Notes: generated by a model from the sequence alone, not told the origin. Positions 12,310-26,600 are shown, numbered from the stretch's first letter. The stretch: DNA of 64,000 bases from Cavia porcellus (GCF_034190915.1 NW_026947544.1:1400001-1464000); one strand, 5' to 3'. Made by a program: numbers and translations.

Positions 12310-12870
12310 GAAATGCTAAGAATACATAAAACTATGTGATAATCATGATTCCCCATTATATAACTTCGAAGCTTTATAAAGTTTTCACTCACTAATTGGA
12401 ATGGTTTTATTCTGGGCTGTTTGATTTAATATCTGTGATGATATGAACAGCTTTTTGAAGAAAGCATGACATCATAATAGCTAGTGCTGATTTAATATCT
12501 TGTTTTGAACTCCCATCAAACTGTTGTTTTTCTGTCTCCATTGCTTTTATCATGTTGTATCTTAATGGAGTTTATTAGATATGATAGTATAAACAATAGG
12601 CAAAGAGATAATATAAAAAGCATTGTTCGTTTTCTGTTAGCTGGTTCTAAATACCCTGTAATACTTTCATCCTCTTGAATGGTTTCACACTGTCTTGTTA
12701 TGTTTGATACTACAGTATCAAGGGAAGAGGCACTATGGTAACTACTGTTATGTCGGGTTATCTTGTGGTAAACACTATGTTGCCTAAATTTTTCCATTCT
12801 GACCTGTGTTGTTATGTCCTCTTTTACCTTACTCTCCTTTATTTTTTAATAATAAATAAATAAATAAATA

Positions 12871-14520
12871 CTGTCTAGACTCAAATAGTAGGCAAACAGA
12901 TGTACATGCATTTTGGCAAATGAGAATGCACCTCCACTAGTAAAATGTTAAAACACATAGTTCTGTTTAATGGACATTTGTATCTGAAATAAAGGCATGT
13001 TCTTTTATTTAAAAAAGAAACAATAATCAAATGGGAAATATTACATTATGTAATGATTCTTGCCTGCTTAATCTACAGGAAATAATTAGGCCAGAAGCAT
13101 TGTGATGTCTCACCTAGACACACTATGCTAATGTTCATCGTTATACATGACACTAGGCAGATGGTATACACTAATGACTCATGCACCAACTGTGAACACC
13201 TACCCAGTATAAGTAATGCAGCCCCTGTTACTTAGAAGCAAATATACATACAATGCTGAGTTACCGATTGTCCTTCAGGATGAGCATCAGCAATCTACTT
13301 CCCATAGTTCCTACATTTATTCCAGTTTTATAACTGGTCATGTGTTTACTGTCCAGCAAGGAGCTGGTGGGAACCAGATGGGGTTTAAGATCTGCTACTT
13401 TTCACATGCCTAGCTGCTTTCATTGTGGTGGCAAGTAGGTATTTATGAAACTTATGCTTCCTGTCATATTTTAAGTTTCTGTTTCCATTGGAATTTATGT
13501 AAGAAAATCAGAAAAATGCCATATAACAGAAAAGCAAATCACCAAAGCACATTCTCCTAGTCATAGACAGAAAATCTGCAGAAATGGTAATAGCAGGCAA
13601 GAGGGCAAAGGGTACCTCTACATGACAGCTGGCAGCAGCTGCTCCTCAGCCAAGGCACACAAATGCAATGTCTAAAAGGCAGCTTAGCAATGCTGACATA
13701 AAATTTTCAAATTTACTTGATGATTAAAAATAGAAAGTATGTGCCAGCAGAAAACTCCTCCAACCCTGTGATAATTGTCTCACTCCGTTGTGCTCTAACA
13801 GACATTATTATCCTGATGCTACAAGGAAGGAACTGATACGAAGGAAAGAAAATCCATGTTACAGGCCCATAAGCAAAGAAGGCGAACACACCATCCTCTG
13901 GAAAGTATGCGTGCAACAAGAGAGCCAGTGTGTGCCAAGACACCCTGTGCCCCACATATGAGGCTTCTGAAAGTGCCAGAGCTACAGTGACCACTTATTG
14001 ACCTTTGGTCTCTTCAGAGAAGGATTGATGGAGAGCAGCTCCCTAAGGCAGTACACAAAGAAATGTCCCTCACCCATCAAGTACAGACTTGCACATAGAT
14101 ATCAGGAAGTAAAATACACCCACTACCTCCCAGAAAGGAGAGGCATTCAATTCTGTCTCAATTAACCCACCATTTTTTTTTTTAGCCTCAGATGTGCCAC
14201 ATGCAAATAAATGCATTCTCATGGTCACTATAAACCAGTCCTGCCCATCTTAGCCCAGTATTTGCCAGAACCAAATACTATCCCCAAGCCCAGATATACA
14301 TGCTAACCATGCAAGTCAGACTGACAGGCTGTCAGAAATTTCTGAAACTAGAGCTGTGTCAAAAATTATTAAAAGAGACATAATTTCAAAGTTTGGATTA
14401 AATAGTCACTTAGCAAATTAAGTGTTCTTTTACAATTTCACAGATGTGTTTGCTAAAATTAGAAATTACTTAAATATCAAGCATTGAAGCAGTAGTTAGT
14501 TATACCATAGTACAACTTTA
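12871..14520. other. No gene recognised; single-copy-looking DNA
   Basis: Short open frames at 13216-13413 and on the minus strand at 13713-13994 have no recognisable domain and no supporting splice or start context. I see no repeat signature. Confidence 0.5.
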
Positions 14521-14535
14521 AAATGGAATAGTGTG

Positions 14536-14612
14536 GGGCTGGGGATTTAGCAGATAAGCATCTGCCTTGCAAATGCGCCGTCGTAAGTTTGATCCCCAGT
14601 ACCCATTAAAAA
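14536..14612 (+). mobile_element. tRNA-derived ID-type SINE with TSD
   Basis: It begins gggctggggatttag and contains a tRNA-like body ending gatccccagta, then an A tail. AAATGGAATAGTGTG is repeated exactly at 14521-14535 and 14613-14627, a 15-bp TSD. Compared with the copy at 31724 it has lost several bases around the A box (agctcagtggc), so it is probably transcriptionally weak. Confidence 0.88.
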
Positions 14613-14627
14613 AAATGGAATAGTGTG

Positions 14628-15003
14628 TCATCATTAAAGATAATTTTGAAGGCTATATGGTAACATAAGAAAGTGCTGAAGATGCAGCATTAAATGAATA
14701 AACCAGTATTTACAAATGTATTAATACACGTGCAAATCACAAGATGAAGAGAGTAATGCTATCAGTAGTTTTGTAAAGTGGTTAAGATTTGATCTCTATT
14801 GCCCAAATGAAGATTATTATGTTGTTTGTTTTTTGTACAAAAATCATCTGGGTTGTTAAATATTTCATCAAATTATTGGTTTGCTTAGAATACATTGCTG
14901 CAAAATGTCTACCATTTTGATTGTGTTTATAAATCTGAACAAAAAATTTTTTCCTATACTACCAATAAAAAATGCAAACTTTCATGGCTGGGATATAGTA
15001 CAT
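14628..15003. other. No gene recognised; A/T-rich
   Basis: Nothing supportable was seen. A short open frame at 14881-15075 runs into the LTR-like stretch and is not considered a gene. Confidence 0.45.
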
Positions 15004-15292
15004 GTGATGGTTAAGCTTCATTTTCTCAACTTGATTGGCGCAGAAGCCACCAGAATTAGCAAAGCACACTCCTAGGTGTGCCTAGGTAGGTCCCGCAGGT
15101 ATGATCTCAAGGTCTATCTCTGGTTCCTCACGCCTTCCTCTTTGTTCCACACCCTTCTGCCTGGATATTTCTGCCTTGGAGCCCTCTAATCATGCACTGA
15201 ATCCCTGGAGCTATGAACCAAGTTACCCCTCTCCTTTTTAACTTGTACATGTAGAGTATTGAGTCTCAACAATGAAAAAGTCTGATTCCTAT
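15004..15292 (+). mobile_element. Old MaLR-like LTR fragment (tentative)
   Basis: The stretch opens tgtgatggttaagcttcat with aacttgattgg, and closes with a block like the 3' ends of MaLR-type LTRs (ctatgaaccaagttaccc, cctttttaacttg, caatgaaaaagtctga). Those are features shared with the 3' ends at 62280-62376 and 63310-63393. No TSD was found. It could be another ancient mammalian repeat. Confidence 0.4.
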
Positions 15293-16185
15293 TGTTTGGC
15301 TATTATCTCATGCCTTTTGTACTCTGAGTAATTACTATGATGATTAACAATGCTGGATGTATTAATTATTGTTTCTCTCCTATTAGTCTGATTTGAAACT
15401 GTTTTATATTTTTTATTTTAAAGAAATTAAAAGAAAAAATAAAACAGTAGAACTGATACTTCAAAACAAGCTGTTAGTAAATTAACAATAGTGATTATAT
15501 TGAGCGTTGTTATCTTCAAAATAGTTGCTTAGATTGCAAGATACAAGCACACAAGATAGATCAAATAATATAAGCAATCACAATTTCTTTCCTTGAACTA
15601 CTAGGGTCAATAGTACAATTACCTTTCTTATTTTCTCTTTTGCCCCATCCCAGTTGTTCTTTCCTTTTGAGAAGTTGAAATTCTGTTTTATTTTATATCT
15701 ATTTTATATTCTTCTTCTTGTTGTTCTCCTTCTGGATGCTACAGCCAGGCTGCATGGGACAAAGAAGGATGACACAATGCAAAGAAGAGCCCCTTGAACC
15801 ACTCTAAATAAAGGGAGAGGAGTGTCCTGAAGTGCCTGTCACAGCTCCAACAGATGGCAGGAAAAGCCAAATCAGATATGCAAATTAATTTGGGTCCAAT
15901 GAGACAAGAGCAGAACAATTTTTTTGTCATCCTCCAAAAGAATTGCACTCATTTGTAGAGATACCAATGGATAGACCAGAAAAATAGAAAAAAATACATA
16001 ATTAATAGACTGGTAGCCAGGAATGAATTCCAATAGTATGGGAGAACCTCAATTTCTGCTGTGGCTCCTTATAAAAGGCATTTTGGAGCTGTGGTGAATC
16101 CACGAGAGTCTTTGCTTTCACCTTTTCACTGTTACTTGAAGAGCAAGAGAATAATTCCAATGCCACTTTGTGTTTCCCATTTCTA

Positions 16186-16232
<47 letters not shown>

Positions 16233-18701
16233 ACATCCCAGTGAGGAATTTCAGAGGAAGAAGTTCTTGCTCACAAAGGTAACCAAACTCATAAATAATG
16301 TTTGCAGAAAGCTGGAGCATCTTCTGGAGCAGAGCATGATACAAAACATGGAGGGTAGGAGGTAACCAGGGTTTGGCTCTAGTATTGTGCATGGTCTCAG
16401 GAAGTGGTCAGCTTCCCTGCGGCTCATTTTAGTTACCAAGGAGGTGCAGGTCTCAGGTAAGGTGAGTTTTAAGGTCTTATCCAACGTTGAGAACCTAACC
16501 TAATAAATTCTTTACCACATAAACTACATCTCCATCTGCACTGGTAAGTAGGTAAGATTGGATCCAAAATTCACTCAACTCATCCAACAATCAAGACTTT
16601 CCTCATAAAACATAAACACAAAATTCAACTCAAGACTGTGACCAGAAGGGCATGCATTTCTTTTGGAACTGAGATGGAGCTTCAGATCTCTCAAGTGGCT
16701 TCTCCCATCACTCTAGCACTTTCCTTTTGTTCCTTGGATGTTTGGACTTGTGCTGAGCCAAGCATGTCATATGACCTCTTCTGAGTTTCTTGAAAATTAT
16801 TATATTTGATGAGATGGCCAAGTTCTGCAAAAAGCAAATATGAGAAAATAGCCACCGATGATTGGCTTTCCTACACTGTGTCATTCACAGCAGGGGGAGG
16901 GCACTCAGCCACACTTGGTTTAGGTACTGTGACCTGTCAGGTCAACTAGGGCACAATTTCATTCCTCTCCAAATACCAAAGAAAGGAAGGTTTTATTTTT
17001 AGCTTCCAGATCCTATTTGGCTAGCAGTGCTCCTGTTCAATAGCTTTTGTTCTTCCCACAACTGGGTTTCTTGAAAGCGAAGTATTTTGCATCTCATTTC
17101 AGGGCTGCACTTAGGCTGATTAAAGATAATGACATTCTTAGCAAGTGAAATATACCATTTCCCAGCTCACTCTTTTTTGAAGGCAATTTGTCAAAGCAGG
17201 TTTTAGGGGAGGCTAGGAAGTGGGGGAAGTGCCTCAATTTGTGTTGCTGTGGCAACTTCTGCAAAATCTAAGTGTAAGCTCACTTTGCCTTCAAGTGAGT
17301 GTGATTTTACTTCTTAAAATATCATTGATTTCCATAGTGGTGAGATGCAATTAGCCAGGTCTATAGAGGAGGAGAATTTTCTTTCATCTCCCTTGGGTGC
17401 TAGAAGATCAGGCTGAGATGGAGCCTTTTCATAGACATGAGACAGAGGAGTCTGAAAAGCTTTTTCAGGTGCACCTGGATGGAGTTGGAGAAGCAATTTG
17501 GCAGGATGCATTCCTTTCCTGAAATACTTGTAAGTTGCTTGCACAATCTAAGAAGTTTTGTGCTTCTATTTTCCAGCAACAGTCCTAGTTGTGACATGCA
17601 CAGAGCATTCATCCTGAATGGACAGAAAGTTCAAGTGAATGGCATGAAAATATGCACTGGAAAGCAGACATCCTCTTCCTCTTCCCATGTGCTTCTCCCA
17701 CCCTGTTGCCACAGACTTCAGACTTCAGACTTCTTAAGGATCAGCAGTGGACTCCCATTGCCTATAAGGTAGAATCAATTTCATTCCCATGAAACCCTAA
17801 GCCTTCTGTCATGTGGCTTCTACTCCACTACCACCATTTTTCTTGTGCACACCTTCCCCAACACACATGCACACATGTGGTCTCCAGTGCCACCGGGTCC
17901 TCTAGATCCTCCCAACACTGGCCGCCATATTGTTTCTGATCTGGATTGGCCATGTTGCCTTTGGCCCTCTCCAAACTGGCAAACCCTTCCCAGGCTTCTG
18001 TGTTAACCTCAGACCCCACCTCTTCCAAGAAATCAACCCTTCTCTTTCCTTTGCAGTTGGCTTTTAGCTCTACTTTAGTATTTGTAAACTACTTGCACAT
18101 GTGCTCTTTACCCTCCATGACAGTCTTTGCTTCCTAATAACAGTGGCTGTGCCTTGTCCACAGAGCTCAGCATGGTATCCTGGAGGGAGCAACCTTCAAA
18201 AAGAATATGCTGGTTGAACATATATATACAGACACACAAGATACAAAGATATGGACTCATGTCTATATGTGACAGATGCCTACCTCCACAGACCCAACTA
18301 AACTTTGGAAGTTGTGAGAGACATGAACTGAATTTGTGTCAAGCAGGCTTTGTAGGGAAGATGAGATGGAGAAGGTATCTTGACCACTGTTTTAAAGGAT
18401 AGAATGGATCTACCCTGATGAATAAGCAGAAGCTCACCACACTTGCAAAGGAGACAGCATGCAAAAAGGCTGGAGGGCTGAAATAGAAGCAGCATGAAGA
18501 ATTTGGTTTGTCTGGCCTGCAAGGTATTAACTGAGGTATTAAGTGCAGTTAATGGGAATACAAAATTTTTTCAAAGCATCCCATTTTACTTACCTTTCTT
18601 TCTTTTGCAAAGGAGACTGCATGAGATTGTGGAAGAAACAAGCTTGGACTTTGGAGCTGAACAGCTTGCTGGTTTGTTTGTTTATTTTAGCACACAAGAA
18701 C
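15293..18701. other. No gene recognised; mostly single-copy DNA
   Basis: Contains the CA microsatellite at 16189-16230. Other short open frames (17437-17772, 18494-18898) show no known domain. The last of these enters L1 sequence at 18702. No splice-bounded exon can be supported. Confidence 0.5.
16189..16230. repeat. (CA)21 microsatellite
   Basis: 42 bp of uninterrupted CA repeat. It is likely length-polymorphic. Confidence 0.97.
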
Positions 18702-19985
18702 AGATGGGACACGATGAAAGCAGTCCTATGAGTGAAATTTATAGTGGTGAACTCTCACATCATGAAACCAGAGAGAGCACAAATAAACAAATTAATGTTG
18801 AACCTCAAACTTATAGAAAAAGAAGAACAAGTCAAGTCCAAAGCTCATATGAGGGAGTAAATTGCAAAGGACAGAGCAGAAATTATTTATGCAACTGAGA
18901 CTAAGAAAACAATACAAAGAATCAATGAGTTGAAAATTTGGTTCTTTGAAAGACAAAATAAAATTGATAAATGCTTAACCAACCTGCTCAAAGAAAAAAA
19001 GAAAAGACTGAAATCCATGCAATCAAGAATGAAAATGGTGAAATCACAACAAGTCCTGCAGAAATCCAGATCATCAATACCTACTTTGAAAATTTAGATT
19101 TTAATAGGATGGAAAACATAGAAGAAATGGACAGATTCCTAGATACAAATGAATTACCAAAGTTATATCAAGAAGGTATAAAAATTCTAAATAACCCAGC
19201 ATGAGTCAAGGAAATTAAAAACATAGTTAAAAACTTACCAACAAAGAAAAGCTCAGGTCCTGTTTGATTCACTACTAAATTCTACAAAAAATTTAGAGAT
19301 CTAATGCCATTACTCTTCAAACTATTTAGTGAAATTGAAAAGGAAGCAATATTCCCAAAGTGATTCCTGGAAGCAAGTAGTACACTGATTCAAAACCAGA
19401 GAAAGATTCTACTAAGAAAGAGAACTATAGGCCAATCACCCTAATGAACATAGAAACAAAAATCCTCAGTGAGATACTGGTAAACAGAATGCAGCAAAAT
19501 ATCAAGGAAATTATACAACATGACCAAGTAGGATTCATCCCATGAACACAGGGATGCTTCAACATAAGTAAATCAATAAATTTAATACATCAACAGAGCC
19601 AAAGATAAAACTTACACTATTGTCTCCATAAATGCAGAAAAAGCATTTGACAAAATCCAACACCCATTCATTTTAAAAAAAACACTTACAGGAAATTAAA
19701 GTAAATGGTTTTTGTCTCAATCTGATCAAAGTCAGCCATAGCTAACCAACAGCCAACATCATACTAAATAGTCAAAAACTGAAAATTTTCATCTAAAATC
19801 TTGAACATGACAAGGATGTTCCCTATCACCACTCCTATTCCATGTAGTTCTGAAAACATTAGCCAAAGCAATTAGACAACAGAAAAAATAAAAAGAATAA
19901 AGATAGAAAAGGAAAAAGTAAAATCATTATTAGCAGATGACACGATATTCTACACAGAAGAACCCAAGATCAGTCAAAGAGGCAT
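18702..19985 (+). pseudogene. L1 ORF2 fragment, truncated at both ends
   Basis: It begins at the equivalent of [13 protein letters not shown] in the intact ORF2 and ends just after the [12 protein letters not shown] equivalent (gcagatgacacgatattcta near 19933). The open piece 18971-19204 reads EIHAIKNENGEITTSPAEIQ, matching the linker before the reverse transcriptase domain. It lacks the 5' UTR, ORF1, the endonuclease, the C-terminus and a poly(A) tail, so it is a remnant broken by later rearrangement or a very old copy. Many stops and indels are present. Confidence 0.85.
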
Positions 19986-21287
19986 TTAAAGTTAATGACC
20001 ACACCAGACATAATGACTCTAGGTCAAAGACTAAGGTCAAGCGGCTCCTTCACCTCTGCAGGCTTCATCACCCAAACCCTCAAACCCAGTCTGATCATGA
20101 GAATGGAATCAGGGAGAGAAAGATGTTTGGGGGGGGGGGAATGAAATTCAAATTGAGTCTGGAATTAAATGAATCCTCACAGACCCATGATGGTTTCTCA
20201 GCAGAGACAGATGGGCTGCTACATATGTGCTACAAATCTAAAATGTGCTCCACGCTACTGTGGTGATTCCTGTGACAGTAAATACACATGTAAATAAAAC
20301 TCCAAGCTCCCCTGAGACCGAGGTGAGAAGAGAGGACTTTGGGCTAGCCTTGCATTGTTTTCAGAGTCACAGTTGCTATAGTAACACTCAGGCCACATAA
20401 ATGTGCCTGGCCAGACTTCCCAGGGTCAGTGCAGAGGATACAGTCCTTGGAAACAGGAATCTGAGTTGTTTGCCCATAATCAAGCTCTTCCCTGACACAC
20501 CCCTATTGTCACAATAGAATCCAGGAGACAACATGTGAAAACAGTAGCACTGTGGAAAGCAGGTCACTTTCACCCATCACTGCTTTGCTGTTACCCACAT
20601 CTCTGAACAGACATTTTTCTTGAGGACAGGTTGTTCCTTTAATGTAAAGTTTAATGCTATCATCATGAATGATTTTCATTCACTTCTCACTGGCCCAAAT
20701 AGCATCACAGGATTTTAAAGATGAACCAGGTTCCCAAACTCAACAATCCTGGTTATAGGCTAGGATGCTATGTTCTGGTTCTGTGTGTTTGTTCACATGG
20801 GTAGCTTCATGTTGTTTTTCCAAATTGTTCAAAAAAGAATAATATTTCAGACACCCAATGTTTGTGAGGAGTGATAAATATATGTGGTTAATAAGCAAAT
20901 GAATTCAAATTTAATAATGTGGGCAGTGATGCACTCATTATTTAATTACTTTTTTCCAGAGACAATCCAGAGAAAGGCTATAAATAAAGTTTAAGGTTGC
21001 ATGGGGTGGGGCTGGTGGGTTGTGGAAAGCGTTTACAAAAACTCTCTTCAAACTCTTCAAAAAGCCTGCTCATAATGGATTTGCAGGTGTGATCCTCAGG
21101 CTTAGATCAGCTTCTGAATGTATCCTTGGACTAAAATAGTGCCTCCCATGTGGCAAGACATACTTGAGTTTAGTTACCTGGTATTTATAGAAAAATATTC
21201 ATATTCTCCAGTAGCCTTAAAAATAACAGGAAATATAGTTGTTTTTGAATGTTGGTCTTACACACTATACTCAGCCACTGCATGTGT

Positions 21288-21341
<54 letters not shown>

Positions 21342-22412
21342 CAAAACAGAGTTAGAAAATATCCTGACTACCAATTTGGTCTGCTGACTTGATGGGTAGA
21401 ATGGAAACACATTGTCAGTTTGGAAGCTAACCAGCAGTCTAGCACTCAGCCCTTAACCAAGTGATCAGACTCAGCATCGCCAATAAATAATGTGACGGCT
21501 TTTGTGGAATCATCCTGGAGTGTAATCTGTTAGAAAATGCATGTCACCAGGAGGTATTCCTTCTGACGTGCATATGATTCATTCACAGGCAATCAGCCAA
21601 AGCGAGCCAGAACATAGCACATTACATGAGATGGCATTTCTCTTCAGCAATATTATTTGTACCCAGGCAATCAGCATTTGGGGTAGGGGCAGCACCATTC
21701 CTGGCCTCTACCCACTAAGTACCAGTACACCCTTCAGCAAAAATGTCTCTGGGTTGTCAAATGTTCCTTGGGATTAGCTGGACTTAGCAATTTGCCTCCC
21801 TCCCTCACATACTACACCTGGTTGAAAAGTACTGCCATTAGAAAGCTGGTCTGATCCTTTAAAAGCATCAGTGTCTTGAAAAACAGACCCAGAAAATAAA
21901 GCGATTCTCCATAACACAATAATCAAGAGCAGTAAGTCCTCCCAAACATCCTCAGTGACTTCACTCCCCAATGGAAAACAGTGCCGCACCCTGACGTCCA
22001 CACCTTGGGGTCTCTCTGGGAGGTCCCCTAAACAGGTCTGCCTCACTAATGAGCTTCCCAGGGCTGCCCCTTCTGCCCTTCATGGTCCTAGCTGGACCCC
22101 AGCTGGCCTGGACCACTTCCTGAATCAGGAAAGGAGATAAACCCACAAACAGAGGAAATGAAAACAGGAAATCCACACCTTCCTAAAGTAGGGCCATAAA
22201 CTGGCTGTTTCTGTTAGCATGCATCTGTTCAGCACTCTGTCCATTTGCAACTGATATCACATGAAAGAAATAGATTAAGGATAAGGGTGCTTACTTGCTA
22301 ATCTGTCATGATTGATTTCCTTTCCAGCAATTATTCTTTTTTGGATGAGAAGGGATAGGGAAAGTACATTAGTTTTTTATCTTAGGGGAGGGAGTCCCTC
22401 TTTAAATTCAGG
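19986..22412. other. No gene recognised; single-copy-looking DNA
   Basis: Contains the TG microsatellite at 21293-21339. Short open frames are present without recognisable domains. 20865-20995 is A/T rich with several TAAT cores, but I see nothing decisive. Confidence 0.5.
21293..21339. repeat. (TG)n microsatellite, 47 bp
   Basis: Uninterrupted TG repeat, preceded by a shorter imperfect TG run from about 21283. Confidence 0.97.
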
Positions 22413-22429
22413 AAAGAATATAGTCAATT
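22413..22429. repeat. 5' TSD of the 22.4-29.8 kb L1
   Basis: AAAGAATATAGTCAATT here matches AAAGAATACAGTCAATT at 29784-29800, 16 of 17 positions. Confidence 0.88.
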
Positions 22430-22707
22430 ACTGGGCCAGCGTGGCGGGTGTTGAGCAAGCCTACAAAGGCCTCCCTGCTCCTGGCCATGCTTGGTGGAGT
22501 TCTAAGTTCTTGTCTGGAATTCTAAGCAAGCAAATGCCATCAGTTCCAGAGGCTGGGCTTGAGCTGGCCTGCCCCACCCCCAGTGACCCTCTCTCAATCC
22601 GAGGAAGTTGGTGGCCAGAGTCCCAGGAGCTGAATGCATAGAAGAGGATTTCCAACAGACACTGGGCAAGTCTTGGAATAACACTTGAAACACAGAAATA
22701 TAGGAAA

Positions 22708-23628
22708 ATGACAAAACAAAAGACCAAAACACAATCCCAAACCTCCAGCCCATCCCAAGAAACCTTAGGAGTTATGTACATAGAAAAAAATATATGCCAT
22801 ACACCTGAAATATCGGACATAATAGCAACCCCGGGAAACATTAAAGGAATTCAAATTAGAAATAATCTCCCAGATAAAAGCAGAAATTATAAAAGAAGTG
22901 AAGCAGATGCTGAACATATCTAAAGAAGACACAGTTAAAGAATTGAAGGAACTAAACAAAAAAATAGAATTCCAGGATGAGCAATATAAGAAACAAAGAG
23001 AATACATACAGCACCTACAAAGAGATATTCAGGAAATCAAAAATTCCATGGAAAGCTGGAAAAACTGACTTAATGAAAGTGAAGATAGACTTTCAGACTT
23101 CAGAGACAAGATTGCAGCTAGTGACCAGGAAAGACAGATCTTTTAAAAATAACAAAGAATCAGGAAATAACAATTCAACAACTGCAAGATGACACAAAGA
23201 AAAACATCAGGATCAGTGAAGCATATATAACTCCACATAGTCAAAATGAAAATAAAATTACACCCAGACATATAATAATCACATTCCAGAAATCCAACAT
23301 AAGAATACAATATTAAAAGCTGTCAGAAAGAAAAGACAGATCACTTATAAAGAAAAACCTGTCAGAATCACAGCAAATTTCTCAGCACAAACAGTAAAGC
23401 CAAGAAGAGCATGGAGTGAAGTATTCCAGATCCTAAAGGAAAATGATTTCCAACCTGCGCTGATGTACCCTGCAAAACTGTCCTTCAAAACTGATGGAGA
23501 AATAAGATACTTTCATGACAAAGAACAGCTGAAGAACTTCATAATCACCAAGCCAACCCTGCAGACAATATTGAAAGACAGTTTATATACACAAAGGAAA
23601 AAAACCACTAAACAAAGCAGTTAATTAA
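22708..23628 (+). pseudogene. Decayed L1 ORF1
   Basis: Starts ATGACAAAACAAAAGACC as in the intact copy and reads through the N-terminal segment ([15 protein letters not shown]). It then carries frameshifts and internal stops, with a deleted stretch around 23195-23215. The C-terminal domain is recognisable near 23360-23560. The stop equivalent is at 23626-23628. Confidence 0.85.
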
Positions 23629-26600
23629 ATAGAACAGAAAAATAAAGATGCAACAGCAGAAAGACAACATGCAACAATGAACCAACATATAACAGTTATA
23701 GCCATTAATGTAAATGGTCTCAATGCACCAATTAAAAGAAACAAACTGGCAGAATGAATCAAGAGACAAAATCCAACCACATGCTGTCTACAAGAAACCC
23801 ATCTAACCAAAAAGGATATTCACAGACTGAAAGTCAAAGGATAAAAACAATACCTCATGCAACAGGAAACCAAAAAAAAAGGTGGAGTAGTTATTCTGTT
23901 TGTAGACAATGTGAACTTTAAATCTATAATGATCAGAAGAGATTAAAAAAAATCACTACATACCGGTTAGGCAAAAACTTCAAGAGGAAGAGATAACTAT
24001 CTTAAATATATATGCACCAAATTCTAGAGCATCCAGTTATATAAAACAAGTATTAACAGAAATGAAAAACCAGTAACATAATTATAACAGGAGACCTAAA
24101 CACACCATTGACATTAAGGGTCAGATCAAACAGACAGAAAATCAGCAAATAAATAACAGAACTGTATCACATCAGTGAACAAATGGACTTGATAGCCATA
24201 TACAGAGTGTTCCATCCAACAACATCAGAATTCACATTCTTCTCAGCAGTACATGTGTCATTTTCTAAAATAAATCATATATGAGCTCCCAGAACATATT
24301 TAAATAAATGATAAAGAGTTGGAATCATAGTGCTATGAAATTAGAAATTAATGATAAGAGATACTGCTAAAATCCCATGGAACATATGGAAACAGAATAA
24401 CACACTCTTGAGTAATCAATGGGTCACAGAAGAAATTAAAGAAGAAATTAAACAATGCCTACAAACAAAGGAAAATACAAATACAAATTACTGGAATCTG
24501 TGGGATGCAATGAAAGTTTTCTTTAGAGGAAAATTTATTGCACTGAGTTCCCACATCAGGAAAACAGAATGAATACAAGTAAATAACTTGATGGTACACA
24601 ACAAACATCTAGAAAAAGAAGAGCAAGTCAAGCTCAAAGCCAAAAGAAGAGAGGAAATAATAAAACTCAGAGCAGAAATCAATGCAATAGAAACTAAGAA
24701 CACAATCCAAAGAATCAATGAATCAAAAAGTTGGTTCTTTGAAAGAATACATAAAATTAATAAGCTCCTAGACGATCTTATTTTTAAAAAGGGAAGAAGA
24801 AGCTCAAATTCATATAATAAGAAATGAAAAATGTGAAATCACTACAGACTATATAGAAATACACAAGATAATCATCACCTATTTCAAAAATCTCTGCTCT
24901 CAAAGGTTTGATAGCACAGAAGAAATAGACAGATTCCTAGAAACCTATGAAGTACCAAAGGTAGGTCAAAAAGATTAAAACTGCTGAATAACCTAATTTC
25001 CATTAATGAAATTGAAAATGTAAGTAAGTCCTTGCCTACAAAGAAGAGCCCAGGCCCAGATGGATTCACTGCAGAATTCTACAAGAAATACAAAGAAGAC
25101 CTTATGCTGATACTCCTCAAACTATTCAATGAAATTGAAAGGGAAGCAATCCTTCCTAAGTCATTCCTGGAAGCAAATATTACTCTAGTACCAAAACATG
25201 AGAAAGGCCCAACTAAAAAAGTGAACTATAGAACAATCACGCTAATGAAAACAGATGCAAAAATCCTCAATAAAATATTGGCTACTAGGCTGCAGCAAAT
25301 AATCAAGATTATACACCATGACCAAGTGGGATTCATTCCAGGCATACAGATATGGTTAAACATAAATAATCAATAAATGTAATCCATCATATCAATGAAG
25401 CCAAAATTAAGAATCATGTGATCATTTGTATAGATGCAGAAAAGGCTTTTGATAAGGTCCAACATTCATTTATGATAAGAACTTTACAAAATATTGGAAT
25501 AGATGTTCTTTACCTCAATATCATAAAAACCATGTATGACAAATCAACAGGCAGTATCATACTAAATGGCCAAAAACTGAAGGCTTTTACTATAAAATCA
25601 GGCACAATAGAGGGATGTCCCTTATCACCATTCCTATTTAATATAGTACTAGAAATACTAGCCAGAGCAATTAGACAAGAAAGAGAAATAAAAGGGGTAA
25701 AGATAGGAAAAGAAGTTAAATTACCATTGTTTGCAGATGACATGATACTCCACATAGAAGACCCCCAAAACTCCATTTAAAGACTCTTAGATATAATAAA
25801 TAAATTAAGTAATGTAGCTGGATACAAAATCACTAATTAAAAATCAATAGCATTCCTATATACTAACAACAAAATCACTGAAATAAGAGAAGCCATACCC
25901 TTCACACTAGCAACCAAAAAAATGAAATATTTAGGAATTACACTCACAAAAGAAGTGAAAGACCTATACAGGAGAAATTATAATATCACTGAAAAAAGAT
26001 TTTGAGGAAAATCACAGAAAATATAAAGACATCACTTGCTCATGGATAGGAAGAATAAATATTGTGAAAACGGCCATTCTCCCAAAACTCTTATAGAGAT
26101 TCAATGCAACCCCAATAAAAATATCATCAACATACCTCATAGATCTAGAGAAATCACTCCTGAAATTCATCTGGAACCAGACAAGACCTAGAATAGAAAA
26201 AAACTGTTCTAAGCAGCAAAGGCAAGGCAGGAGGCATCACAATCCCAGACTTGAAGTTATACTACAAAACTACCTTAGTAAATCAACATGGTACTGGAAT
26301 CAAAACAGAGCTAAAGATCAATAGAATAGATTAAAAGATACAACCACAACTACAAACAAACTCAACCACATTATCTTTGAAAAAGGAACAAAACAGGTTC
26401 ACTGGAAGACAGTCTCTTTAATAAATCATGTTGGAAAATCTGGCTCTCCATATGCCACAAACTAAAACTAGACCCATGTCTATTGCCGTGTACTAAATTA
26501 AAATCTAAATGGATCAAAGATCTGAATATTTAAACAGAAACACTAAATCTATTGGAAGACAAACTGGATAAAAAACCTTGAAGACATAGGGGTAGGTATC

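Larger units (their letters stand above)
6850..12870 (+). mobile_element. Decayed near-full-length L1 with short 3' UTR
   Basis: The 5' UTR (about 6850-7520) contains two about 198-bp monomer-like repeats. ORF1 (7521-8555) and ORF2 (8575-12309) follow in the standard order, with the same 19-bp gap as the intact L1 at 50142. Both frames are broken. The 3' UTR starts at 12310 with sequence shared with other copies but stops at about 12870 in an AATAAATAAATAAATA run. It is about 0.55 kb instead of 1.1-1.4 kb, suggesting use of an internal polyadenylation signal. I did not find convincing TSDs, so the 5' boundary is approximate. Confidence 0.85.

Noticed and set aside
18494..18898. 134-codon plus-strand frame as a host gene
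   Set aside because: Its second half is L1 ORF2 in a shifted frame, and the first half has no recognisable domain.
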